Shown piece by piece: positions 16,890-25,198 of a stretch of 64,000 nt of DNA. The notes beneath the pieces were generated by a model. That model ran no database searches, was not told where the DNA came from, and was given only the letters and a program-made list of their open reading frames with translations. Positions within the stretch are counted from its first letter, which is position 1. Each line of letters begins with the position of its first letter. Source of the DNA: Flammeovirga sp. SJP92 (GTDB taxonomy: Bacteria > Bacteroidota > Bacteroidia > Cytophagales > Flammeovirgaceae); contig NZ_LQAQ01000093.1 of assembly GCF_001583495.1 (NCBI RefSeq), forward strand, positions 682,001 to 746,000, in the 5' to 3' direction. A program made the position numbers and the translations under genes.

Positions 16890-16940
16890 TTTTCTTTTTG
16901 TTTAAATGTTTTCGATTTTGTTTTCATTATTATTACACGA

Positions 16941-16948
16941 CAAAGGTG
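16941..16948 (-). promoter_or_regulatory. -7 element CACCTTTG of the micro-ORF operon
   Basis: Minus-strand CACCTTTG, the same form as at 7843 and 12245. It lies 52 bases before the first micro-ORF start. Confidence 0.65.
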
Positions 16949-16964
16949 TAGGAAAGTTTCGAAT

Positions 16965-17037
16965 TAATAAAGTGTGTTTATACAATTAAAAGCTATATAA
17001 ACGAAATATTAATAATGCTCATTTACACACTTTATTA
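16965..17037. promoter_or_regulatory. 13-bp inverted repeat upstream of the micro-ORF promoter
   Basis: Perfect arms TAATAAAGTGTGT (16965-16977) and ACACACTTTATTA (17025-17037) with a 47-base spacer. The near arm covers the -33 region of the micro-ORF promoter, so it may be an operator bound by a dimer or by two dimers. Confidence 0.55.
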
Positions 17038-17221
17038 TATTTTATTTCGATATTTAAATTTATAAAAGGAAAAAGAAATAGAAGTGTACACGCATCATTT
17101 ATAGAATTGATGCAAGTGTCTGACTGTACACTTAATCGAAATTTTCAATGTTAATAAATTGTTAATGTTTTAATTTCTAGAATTTCCAATAAAATTTCTT
17201 CAAAAATGTAACTCTTTGTAA

Positions 17222-18703
17222 TTAAGTGACTTTTAGACGCTTTTTTACATGATGTGAATCTTGATAAGCTAAAATGTTTTTGGCCATGCCTGGAAAGACA
17301 AACATGTGTAATGGAAATACTAAGTACCAATACAATCTGCCCCAAACTCCCAAAGGCCTGAAAGTCGCTTTTTGTTCCAACCATTGTTTTCCGTCTTTGT
17401 TCTTCACTCTAAATTCCAGCCAAGCCTCACCCGGCAATTTCATCTCTGCAAACAACAATAGTCTTTGATGCTTTTTATCTGCTAAGATCACTCTCCAAAA
17501 GTCCAATGCTTCACCTGTTTTCAAATCGTATTGGCTTCTTCTTCCTCTTCTTAATCCAACACCTCCTACCATTTTATCCATAAAGCCACGAATTTTCCAA
17601 AGCCATGTACCATAATACCACCCTCTTTCACCACCAATAGCCCATACATTATCCAATACTTCATCAACAGGACGTTCAATTGGGTATTTCCTAAAATCCA
17701 CAAAACAGCCATATTTAGGTACTTGAATCATATCCAAGAAATCTTCACGTACTGGACCAATAATAGATTCTTTCCAACTTGATACTACTTCATTTTGAGC
17801 AATTTTCTGGAAAGCGCTTTCTAATGCTTCCTCATAAGTTAAGAGCTTTACAGGAACGATTTTTTGAATCTCACTATCATTACAGATCACTTCATTACCC
17901 ATGCTTTCTACTAAACTCCTTGCTAGAGAATAAGTCGTGGATGTCACGAAATACAACCAATAAGAAGACAGATTAGGTGTAAAGACAGGAACTACGAGAA
18001 TCCGTCTTTGTAATCCTCTTACTTTCGCAAACTGCAAAAGCATGTCCTTGTAATTCAATACATCTTTACCACCAATATCAAATACTTTATTATAGGCTTC
18101 TTCTTTTAGCATCACTCCCATTAAATAATCCATCACATTACGAATCGCTATGGGTTGGCATTTGGTCAAAAGCCATTTTGGGGCCACCATCACAGGCAAT
18201 TTTTCCACTAAATCTCTAATGATCTCAAAAGAAGCTCCACCTGAACCAATAATTATCGCTGCTCTTAATACCGTCAATGCACTACCGGATTCACCTAATA
18301 TATGCTCTACTTCTACTCTTGATTGAAGATGTCTTGATAACTTTGAACAATTGGCTATTCCTCCCAAATAAATAATTTGCTGACATTCTGTTGTCTTGAT
18401 AAAATCTCTAAAGTTAATCGCTGCTGTTTTCTCCATTTTCTCAAAATCAGCAAAAGAGTTACTCATGGAGTGCACCAAGTAATAGGCTACATCAAAATCT
18501 TTCGGAATATTTTCTAAGGAATCTGCATTAAGTAAATCACCTTTCACCACTGTCACCGAATCCAAGAAAGAATAATCGAAGTCTTCAAAATCAAACCGCC
18601 TCGGGTCTCTACACACACAAATAACTTCATGCCCTGCCTCTACTAATAAAGGCAACAAACGTCTTCCTATATATCCTGTTGATCCGGTAAGTAATATTTT
18701 CAT
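17222..18703 (-). CDS. SDR-type NAD(P)-binding protein with DUF2867 domain
   Basis: 493 residues from the ATG at 18703; the longer frame adds nine residues before the Rossmann start MKILLTGSTGYIGRRLL, so the inner ATG is preferred. N-terminal atypical short-chain dehydrogenase domain (about 1-290, GSTGYIG loop and YYLVHSM motif), then a DUF2867 domain (about 320-480, with GERGWYYGTWLWKIRGFMDK). Such fusion proteins are common in Bacteroidota and cyanobacteria; their substrate is not known. A hydrophobic segment (YWYLVFPLHMFVFPGM) near the C-terminus may touch the membrane. Confidence 0.88.
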   Translation of the reverse strand: MKILLTGSTGYIGRRLLPLLVEAGHEVICVCRDPRRFDFEDFDYSFLDSVTVVKGDLLNADSLENIPKDFDVAYYLVHSMSNSFADFEKMEKTAAINFRDFIKTTECQQIIYLGGIANCSKLSRHLQSRVEVEHILGESGSALTVLRAAIIIGSGGASFEIIRDLVEKLPVMVAPKWLLTKCQPIAIRNVMDYLMGVMLKEEAYNKVFDIGGKDVLNYKDMLLQFAKVRGLQRRILVVPVFTPNLSSYWLYFVTSTTYSLARSLVESMGNEVICNDSEIQKIVPVKLLTYEEALESAFQKIAQNEVVSSWKESIIGPVREDFLDMIQVPKYGCFVDFRKYPIERPVDEVLDNVWAIGGERGWYYGTWLWKIRGFMDKMVGGVGLRRGRRSQYDLKTGEALDFWRVILADKKHQRLLLFAEMKLPGEAWLEFRVKNKDGKQWLEQKATFRPLGVWGRLYWYLVFPLHMFVFPGMAKNILAYQDSHHVKKRLKVT

Positions 18704-18791
18704 GTCTATTGTGATTGGGTTGTACAACAATAAACAAGCTTAGTGAGTAATTTGTTGTCAAACACTCTATTTATTATGAAACTTATTCATT

Positions 18792-19646
18792 TTAATCTAT
18801 TTTATCCTCTAACACCCAATTAATCAAATAATTATGATCTAATATACTCCAAGAATGAGGATGTCGGGCTCCATTTTTTCTGAATCCTTTATCAATCGTT
18901 TTTTGAAAATCAACTTTTGCTTTTTGTGTCCTTAAGTATTCATCAAATAATGTAAGTGTATGGAAGTTTGTTTCTTCTAAAACTACTCCACGGTTTTCTT
19001 TCCACCACAATGGAGCGTATTCACTTATCAATAAAAATTTAGTATTTGAGATCAATGATTTAGAAAGCTTCGATTCTTTATTATTCTGGTTAAAGTAATT
19101 ATAATTATTGATCGTAATCTGACTTAAAATGGAATTAATGTACCTAGCTTCATTTACAGCGACTTTTGAAAAGTTCTGACGTATTTTCGTTTCATTTACT
19201 TTGTATAGGTTTTTTAAATCAAGAGGCGCATCAACAATAAAACACCCTTCAATTGAAACCATATTTGCTCTCTGCAAATAATCACTAACTATTAAAGCTA
19301 CATTTCCACCACTCGAAAAGCCCCCAATAAAAGCTTTATGATCAGTAAACTTATCTTGTATTAAACTGGAAATTCTTTTCCCCAGTGCTCTTTTTTCTTC
19401 TTCCTCCAAAAAAAGCCTTCGATTAAAACCTATATAAACAATTGATATATGATTGGCAATTGCTTTTCCATGAATATTCAAATGTTGTTCTATATGTTCA
19501 ATAGATTCTCCAAAACCTGGAAAAATAAAAAGGACATTATTGCTATTTTCAGCTTCATAAATTCTGACTTGTATATCATTTGAAACCACTTGAGCATAAC
19601 AATTGAAAATTAGAAAGAAAAAGAAAAGCGTTATATATTTTTTCAT
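18792..19646 (-). CDS. secreted alpha/beta-hydrolase-like protein
   Basis: 284 residues. Signal peptide about 1-19 (NCYA-Q). An FPGFGE loop follows a strand, then the nucleophile elbow GGFSSGG (Ser in G-F-S-S-G), and a late His in HPHSWSILDHNY that could complete the triad. This fits a periplasmic esterase or peptidase-like hydrolase of the esterase D type, but sequence likeness is weak. It lies 87 bases downstream of the metallo-hydrolase gene on the same strand, so the two may be co-transcribed. Both are more AT-rich than their surroundings, a possible sign of recent gain. Confidence 0.7.
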   Translation of the reverse strand: MKKYITLFFFFLIFNCYAQVVSNDIQVRIYEAENSNNVLFIFPGFGESIEHIEQHLNIHGKAIANHISIVYIGFNRRLFLEEEEKRALGKRISSLIQDKFTDHKAFIGGFSSGGNVALIVSDYLQRANMVSIEGCFIVDAPLDLKNLYKVNETKIRQNFSKVAVNEARYINSILSQITINNYNYFNQNNKESKLSKSLISNTKFLLISEYAPLWWKENRGVVLEETNFHTLTLFDEYLRTQKAKVDFQKTIDKGFRKNGARHPHSWSILDHNYLINWVLEDKID

Positions 19647-19733
19647 TGTTGTTGATGTTGAAGTCTAATTAAAAAACTAGAGCACAAATATTTGTAGAAG
19701 TGAGATTGTTAAGGAGACTAAGGCGATACTATT

Positions 19734-21137
19734 TTAGTTCTCAATTTTTTGCTTAACTGCTTTTTCAAAAGCTGAGTAATCACCAAACTTTTGCTGTCCG
19801 GTTAATGGCCAATTTGTATAGATTTTTTCTACAACTACTTTTGATGCAAGGATTGCTTCATAGAGACCTATTCCTCTCTTTCCTATTGTTAAGTTCTTTT
19901 CTTCAGGAAAAAGAATTAAATCTGCTACTATCACACTTTTTTCTTCCTCTAAATAAAAAATTAAGAACTCTTCTGTATGGCTTGTCTTTGCCCCTATTTC
20001 TTGGCATTTAATACCAAATAATTGCTGTATTTTACCTTCCTTCACTATTAAATATTGATCATAGCTTCCATTAGGTATAAATGGCTTTTCTAAACCAATT
20101 GAATGTTTATTTTTAGCTAGCTTCTTAAAGTACTCTACATTTTTACTCGTCGTTACAATAGGAATGTCATCTTCAACATAAGCCAGTACACCACCTGCAT
20201 GATCAGGGTGATGGTGAGAAATAAAGCACGCCTCTATCGGTAATTCAAACTTCGTTTTTATTGCTCTTATTAGTTTTCTATTGATAGATAACTCAACGGG
20301 AGCTTCAAATAATAATAGTTTGTCATAATTTTTATATAAGTAAGTTTTTACATTAAAGGCAGGTAGTTCAATTTGCCAAAAATCTTCAGTGATTTGATTA
20401 AATACAAAGTCATTTTGAATCTTTATTTCCAATTGAGTCAATACCTCATTTTCTAATCTGTCACTATATGAGTAGTGCTCTACCTCACTTACTCTCAACA
20501 ATAATTCATTTTCTCTATATTCTAATTGAAAAGGTAAAAGTTGATTTTTTACTTTCCTATAATCAGAAAATGAAATGCTCTTTTTTGAATCACCATATAC
20601 ATTATCATAGTAATAGTAAAAAATCTCATCAACTAAGTTTTCTTTATTGATATGAAAAAAATATTCAATCCCATTACTGATAAATGAAAAAATATCCTTT
20701 CCTTTTTTATTTATACAACATTGATTTCTATCTATTGCTTTCAAGAAAAGATAGATATTGCTGAAATACACTAATTGGTCCTCTAAAGAGGAAGCTTTTA
20801 CATCAACACTACCAAACTTTTTCACTATCTTTTTCTGCTGATGAGTATACGAATATTGATAAAAGTTATTTCCATTATACTCATAAATAACCTTCGAAAA
20901 GATCTTACCTTCAGAATAACGTGTTTCAGTATCAAACAGCAAAATTTTATATTCTTCAGGTTTTGAATAATGCCCAAACTGATGGATTGTTTCTCTACTT
21001 TTTACATGATATGAAATAGTACCATCCTGATAATTCATTTTTTTCAATAATACATCTATTTCAGGTAAGTCCGTTGAGTATACATTATTGATACAATAGA
21101 AAAATAAAAGAACTGAATTTAATAATGTCTTAGTCAT
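19734..21137 (-). CDS. secreted metallo-beta-lactamase-fold hydrolase
   Basis: 467 residues. Signal peptide about 1-20. A long N-terminal region (about 25-240) of unknown fold is followed by a metallo-beta-lactamase-fold domain with SHHHPDH at 307-313, the two-metal motif, and later conserved His (SHTEEF) and Asp (VIVADLILF). Bacteroidota carry similar two-part proteins of unknown substrate. Together with 18792-19646 it makes a two-gene AT-rich block between the DUF2867 gene and the Bat operon. Confident for the fold, not for the function. Confidence 0.8.
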   Translation of the reverse strand: MTKTLLNSVLLFFYCINNVYSTDLPEIDVLLKKMNYQDGTISYHVKSRETIHQFGHYSKPEEYKILLFDTETRYSEGKIFSKVIYEYNGNNFYQYSYTHQQKKIVKKFGSVDVKASSLEDQLVYFSNIYLFLKAIDRNQCCINKKGKDIFSFISNGIEYFFHINKENLVDEIFYYYYDNVYGDSKKSISFSDYRKVKNQLLPFQLEYRENELLLRVSEVEHYSYSDRLENEVLTQLEIKIQNDFVFNQITEDFWQIELPAFNVKTYLYKNYDKLLLFEAPVELSINRKLIRAIKTKFELPIEACFISHHHPDHAGGVLAYVEDDIPIVTTSKNVEYFKKLAKNKHSIGLEKPFIPNGSYDQYLIVKEGKIQQLFGIKCQEIGAKTSHTEEFLIFYLEEEKSVIVADLILFPEEKNLTIGKRGIGLYEAILASKVVVEKIYTNWPLTGQQKFGDYSAFEKAVKQKIEN

Positions 21138-21600
21138 TGAATTAAAAATTTATAGCATGTAAAACATACTCTATGTTTGAGTGATTGAAGTTGATATAGT
21201 TATTTTCTTAAAGTTTGAAATGTAATAATTACTTCCAGCTGTCTCTAATAGAAAAATAGTTATCTATACATATGATTATCAAATATTAATCAATTCATTT
21301 TACTCTTGATATTTTTAACCCTATTTAACATAAAAATAAGTATTACATATTAATTTAATAAGTATGTGGCTCAAAATAGAAAACAACTTATCTATTCATT
21401 GACAGATAGTCATGTATATTCCAAAAGTACAGGGCTTGAAAATAAGGCAAGAACATTAAACCCAATAAGTTTTTCTACTGTAAGTCTTATCAACTATAAA
21501 ATTCATATTTGAAAAAAAGCAGAATAAGAGCCACAATTTCTTTGGGACAGAAACTTAATTTTAGTAATAAATCATTAACTTCTAGTCATATAGAAAGCGG
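21138..21600. other. AT-rich intergenic region before the Bat operon promoter
   Basis: About 460 bases between divergent transcripts. No ORF with support and no repeat found. It should contain the promoter of the metallo-hydrolase gene on the minus strand; no clear element was chosen. Confidence 0.4.
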
Positions 21601-21672
21601 ATAGGTAAAATGCCTAACCATTAAAAATGAGAATTTTACTAATCTAAACCCCTTCTATTTCTAATAAATTTG
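21601..21672 (+). promoter_or_regulatory. 72-bp promoter module (copy 6), for the MoxR-Bat operon
   Basis: Mirror-image copy on the plus strand. Palindrome ATAGGTAA-A-ATGCCTAA at 21601-21617 (13 of 16) and a perfect -7 element TAAATTTG at 21665-21672. The palindrome edge to the last base of TTTG is 55 bp, as in the five minus-strand copies. The extra half-site is poor here. Confidence 0.65.
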
Positions 21673-21720
21673 AGTGTTCTCTTTTCATTCTACGGAATAA
21701 TAATTCTTAATGAAAAAACT

Positions 21721-21760
21721 TTGTTTGTCCTTAAACGTTATTTTGTTTAAGAACAAACAA
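21721..21760 (+). promoter_or_regulatory. leader hairpin of the MoxR-Bat operon
   Basis: Stem TTGTTTGT-C-CTTAAAC / GTTTAAG-A-ACAAACAA, 15 pairs with one mismatch, 8-base loop, 38 bases before the GTG start of moxR. No T run follows on the plus strand, so it is not an intrinsic terminator. It may control translation or message stability. Confidence 0.6.
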
Positions 21761-21797
21761 TTAAATAACTTAATTATATTTACAAAATATTACTACC

Positions 21798-22772
21798 GTG
21801 ACAGCATTAGAATCTATACAACAGTTACAAGAACAGATCTCCAAATCAATTATAGGCCAAGAGAAAGTGGTCAACCGAATTATTTCTTGTTTAATATCAG
21901 ATGGTAATTTACTGTTAGAAGGTCTGCCTGGATTGGCTAAAACAAGGGCCATTAATAGTTTAGCAAAAAATATGGATTTAGGGTTGAGTAGAATTCAATT
22001 CACTCCCGATTTATTACCTTCAGATATTACAGGTACAGAAATTTACCAAAGTCAAGGTGAAGAAAGCTTTGTGTTCCAACAAGGACCTATCTTCAACAAT
22101 TTAATCCTAGCGGATGAGATCAACCGTGCTCCTGCAAAAGTACAATCGGCTTTATTGGAAGCCATGCAAGAAAGACAAGTGACTGTAGCGGGTAATACCT
22201 ACGAGTTACCGAAACCTTTCTTTGTAATGGCAACACAAAACCCTATTGAGCAAGAAGGTACTTATCCTCTTCCTGAAGCTCAAATGGACCGTTTTCTAAT
22301 GCATGTTATCGTGAATTATCCTTCTGAAGAAGCAGAATTAGAAGTATTACGTTTGGTAAGAAACGAAGAGAAATCTGCCGGAGAAAAGAAAGAATCTAAA
22401 GCAAAAGATAAACTGCCAAAAGAAATTGTATTTGACGCTCGTAAAGAGGTACAAGAAGTACACGTTTCTGAGGCGATTGAAAAATATATCGTAGCATTAG
22501 TTTACGCTACAAGAACTCCTGAAAAATACAGCGAAGATTTAGCAAAATGGATCGATGTAGGTTGCTCTCCTCGTGCGACAATCGCATTGGACAAAGTAGC
22601 TAGAGTACAGGCTTGGTTGAATGGACGTGATTTTGTGAAGCCGGAAGATATTCAAGAGGTAATCAAAGATGTGTTCCGTCACAGAATTGTAAGCAGTTTC
22701 GAAGCCAACGCTTTAGGAATTTCCAAGGAACAAATCATTGATGAACTGATCAGCAAAGTAGCGGTCGCTTAA
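21798..22772 (+). CDS. MoxR-family AAA+ ATPase
   Basis: 324 residues, start GTG (no in-frame ATG near, and the family begins with this helix). Walker A-type loop EGLPGLAKT at 41-49, Walker B region LILADEINRAPAKVQSALLE, sensor 1 MATQNPIEQEGTYPLPEAQMDRF, and the C-terminal lid with SPRATIALDK. MoxR proteins act as chaperone-like ATPases with von Willebrand A (VWA) partners. First gene of a six-gene operon (to 28316) with overlaps or gaps below 12 bases. In Bacteroides the Bat operon is linked to oxygen tolerance; here its promoter belongs to the 72-bp module set. Confidence 0.95.
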   Translation: MTALESIQQLQEQISKSIIGQEKVVNRIISCLISDGNLLLEGLPGLAKTRAINSLAKNMDLGLSRIQFTPDLLPSDITGTEIYQSQGEESFVFQQGPIFNNLILADEINRAPAKVQSALLEAMQERQVTVAGNTYELPKPFFVMATQNPIEQEGTYPLPEAQMDRFLMHVIVNYPSEEAELEVLRLVRNEEKSAGEKKESKAKDKLPKEIVFDARKEVQEVHVSEAIEKYIVALVYATRTPEKYSEDLAKWIDVGCSPRATIALDKVARVQAWLNGRDFVKPEDIQEVIKDVFRHRIVSSFEANALGISKEQIIDELISKVAVA

Positions 22773-22783
22773 CCCTTTCTGCT

Positions 22784-23716
22784 ATGAGTAAATCAGAAAA
22801 AGAAAATCCAACATCGGGTTATGTCACCCTCCATGAATTGCACGGTATGCAGTTTGAAGCATCGGGCTTCAGCTTTTTACCAAAATACAAAGTGCAATCG
22901 CTTTTGGCAGGCCGACATAAATCAGCGATGAGAGGAAGAGGTTTAGATTTCAAGGAAGTTCGTCAATATGTTGCGGGTGATGATATCCGAAACATTGATT
23001 GGAAAGTGACGGCACGTACTCAAAAAACGCATACCAAAGTATTTTCAGAAGAAAGAGAACGCCCCGTTCTTTTAGTGGTGGATCAATCTTCTTCCATGTT
23101 TTTTGGAACACAAAGCTATTTGAAATCGACTGTTTCCGCTCACCTTGCAGCACTTGGTGCTTGGAGAACGGTAGATGTGGGAGACCGAGTAGGTGCGTTT
23201 GTTTTCAATGACACAAAATTTGAAAATATCCGACCTCAGAGAAGTTCAACGGCCATTCTTTCGATGTTGAAAACCATAGAAGTTTACAACAATCAATTGA
23301 ATGCTCAACAACCTCCTCAGTCCAAAACGTTGATTTTGGAAAGTGTTTTTCAAAAAGTTAGAAGTACAGTCAATCACGATTACCTGATCGTCATTTTATC
23401 CGATCTTAGAGGAATTTCAGACAAAACCATTCATCATATTTTCAACTTGAAAAGACACAACGATGTTATGATTTTTCATATTGAAGATGACTGGGAAAAA
23501 GAACTTCCATTGAGAGCCATTTCCCTTTCCAATTCGGACCGTCAGGTTTCTATTGAAAACAGTATGAAAAAAGTCCGAGAGAAACATCAAAAGGCTTTTG
23601 CGAACGAAAAAGAAATGCTCACAGATCAGTTTGCTGAATACGGTATACCTGTACTCACTTTCAATACCAACGAAAGACCGGCAGATCAGCTTCGTGATTT
23701 ACTAAAAGACCATTAA
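22784..23716 (+). CDS. DUF58 domain protein
   Basis: 310 residues, cytoplasmic. Conserved DUF58 block GRGLDFKEVRQYVAGDDIR followed by IDWKVTART, then a VWA-like fold whose first metal-site motif reads DQSSSMFF. Always found beside MoxR ATPases and thought to connect them to the membrane VWA proteins. It starts 11 bases after moxR and ends 2 bases before the next gene. Biochemical role unknown. Confidence 0.93.
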   Translation: MSKSEKENPTSGYVTLHELHGMQFEASGFSFLPKYKVQSLLAGRHKSAMRGRGLDFKEVRQYVAGDDIRNIDWKVTARTQKTHTKVFSEERERPVLLVVDQSSSMFFGTQSYLKSTVSAHLAALGAWRTVDVGDRVGAFVFNDTKFENIRPQRSSTAILSMLKTIEVYNNQLNAQQPPQSKTLILESVFQKVRSTVNHDYLIVILSDLRGISDKTIHHIFNLKRHNDVMIFHIEDDWEKELPLRAISLSNSDRQVSIENSMKKVREKHQKAFANEKEMLTDQFAEYGIPVLTFNTNERPADQLRDLLKDH

Positions 23717-23718
23717 TT

Positions 23719-24216
23719 ATGCCTCAAGATTCCTTACAATTCCTAAAGGACTCTACACAGCTTGCCAGCGAAGTATTGGACTTTATTCCTCCGGAAAAGG
23801 TAGACATGTCTCCTACCGGTCCAGGATGGTATATCTTGGGTGGAATAGCCGTCTTATTGGTACTGATCGTAAGCATCAGAGAGTACAATCGCTACCTTAA
23901 TTCTACTTACAGAAGAGTAGCGAATAAGGATTTAGATAAAATAATCAATCAAAAGTTATCCCTACAGGAAAGTGTTTTTCAGGTGAATAGCACGCTGAAA
24001 AGAGTAGCACTGACTTCCTACGACCGTGATCAGGTAGCACATCTGAACGGTGAAGAATGGGTTGCTTTTTTAAATACACATTGGAAAAATAATTTTTCTG
24101 ATAAAGAAAGTGATTTACTGATCAATGGAGCCTACATGAAGCCTTCCGCCGATCATGATGAAACACTGACGCAATTGATTCAATCATCAAAAAAATGGAT
24201 TAAAAGTCATGTATGA
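23719..24216 (+). CDS. DUF4381-type membrane protein
   Basis: 165 residues with one membrane helix (about 35-58, GWYILGGIAVLLVLIVSI) followed by basic residues and a soluble helical domain, the usual shape of DUF4381 proteins in Bat operons. Ends by overlapping the next gene by 8 bases, which suggests coupled translation. Likely a subunit of the membrane complex formed by the VWA proteins (inference from context). Confidence 0.85.
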   Translation: MPQDSLQFLKDSTQLASEVLDFIPPEKVDMSPTGPGWYILGGIAVLLVLIVSIREYNRYLNSTYRRVANKDLDKIINQKLSLQESVFQVNSTLKRVALTSYDRDQVAHLNGEEWVAFLNTHWKNNFSDKESDLLINGAYMKPSADHDETLTQLIQSSKKWIKSHV

Positions 24217-25198
24217 GTTAGCCTACCCGTGGATGTTTGCACTGCTTCCCCTGCCGATTCTTATATGGTGGTTAGTCCCTGCATACAAACAGAAAAAAGA
24301 TGCATTGTACTATCCTAAGTTTGATGAATTGACAGAAGCTACTGGTCTGAAACCTCAAAAAAGTGCCACAGTTTTAAAAAGAAAATGGTTTCAGTACCTC
24401 GTCAACTTTCTAGTTTGGTGTTGTGTAGTAACGGCAATGACCAACCCACAATACATTGGCGAACCTGCCAAAAAAGTAAAGAACGCGAGAAACATGTTGA
24501 TTGCTGCTGATATTTCGATGAGTATGAATACCACCGATTGGTTTGATGCCGACGGTAATCGTATCACGAGATGGAAAGCTGTTCAAAATGTATTGACTGA
24601 TTTTATAGATAAAAGAGAAGGTGACCGCATCGGTTTGATGATGTTTGGTAGTGATGTATTTGCCCTGCCTTTCACACCTGATTTGGATATTATCAAACAT
24701 ACCGTAGATGAAACAGGTATCGGTATGGCAGGTCATAAAACGGCGGTTGGTAATGCTATTGCATTGTCCACTCAAGTTTTTGAAGCAGATTCTATCGATC
24801 AAAGAGTGATGATTTTACTGACCGACGGTCAAGACAGTGGTAGTGAAATTGTACCGATCACTGCTTCTCAAATGGCGGCCGAAGACAGCATCAAAATCTA
24901 TACGATTGGTATTGGTACAAAGAAAAGTTCCCAATACGAATTGGATGATAAGACTTTGAAAATGATCGCTAAAAATACAGGTGGTGAATATTTCAATGCC
25001 GGAAATGTAGAGGAACTCAATACCATCTACGACAAGCTGAATGAAATGGAACCGATTCAATTTGAAGATGAGGGTTACAGACCTACTCGTTTGTTGTTCT
25101 ATATTCCATTAGCAGTTGGATTTGTCCTCGCACTTTCATTGCAGTTTATTACTATCACTGTTCAATTTTTCTCATCACTTAACAGACGAAAATCATGA
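24209..25198 (+). CDS. batA: BatA-like VWA-domain membrane protein
   Basis: 329 residues. Two membrane helices near the N-terminus (about 6-25 and 60-78), a VWA domain (about 90-280) with the metal site DISMS at the start and LTDGQDSGSE further on, and a C-terminal membrane helix (about 303-325). Matches BatA in size and layout. Overlaps the next gene by 4 bases (ATGA). The gene symbol follows operon position and domain; BatA and BatB are hard to tell apart by sequence alone. Confidence 0.88.
   Translation: MYELAYPWMFALLPLPILIWWLVPAYKQKKDALYYPKFDELTEATGLKPQKSATVLKRKWFQYLVNFLVWCCVVTAMTNPQYIGEPAKKVKNARNMLIAADISMSMNTTDWFDADGNRITRWKAVQNVLTDFIDKREGDRIGLMMFGSDVFALPFTPDLDIIKHTVDETGIGMAGHKTAVGNAIALSTQVFEADSIDQRVMILLTDGQDSGSEIVPITASQMAAEDSIKIYTIGIGTKKSSQYELDDKTLKMIAKNTGGEYFNAGNVEELNTIYDKLNEMEPIQFEDEGYRPTRLLFYIPLAVGFVLALSLQFITITVQFFSSLNRRKS

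Noticed and set aside
16886-16927. Possible 13-codon Lys-rich leader frame before the micro-gene operon
   Set aside because: It starts soon after the predicted transcription start and overlaps the first micro-gene as ATGA, but its composition is like random AT-rich DNA and it lacks the shared core. Kept only as a note.
21710-21907. Frame of 65 codons starting in the MoxR leader
   Set aside because: It covers the leader hairpin and overlaps the start of moxR in another frame, with no sensible protein features.
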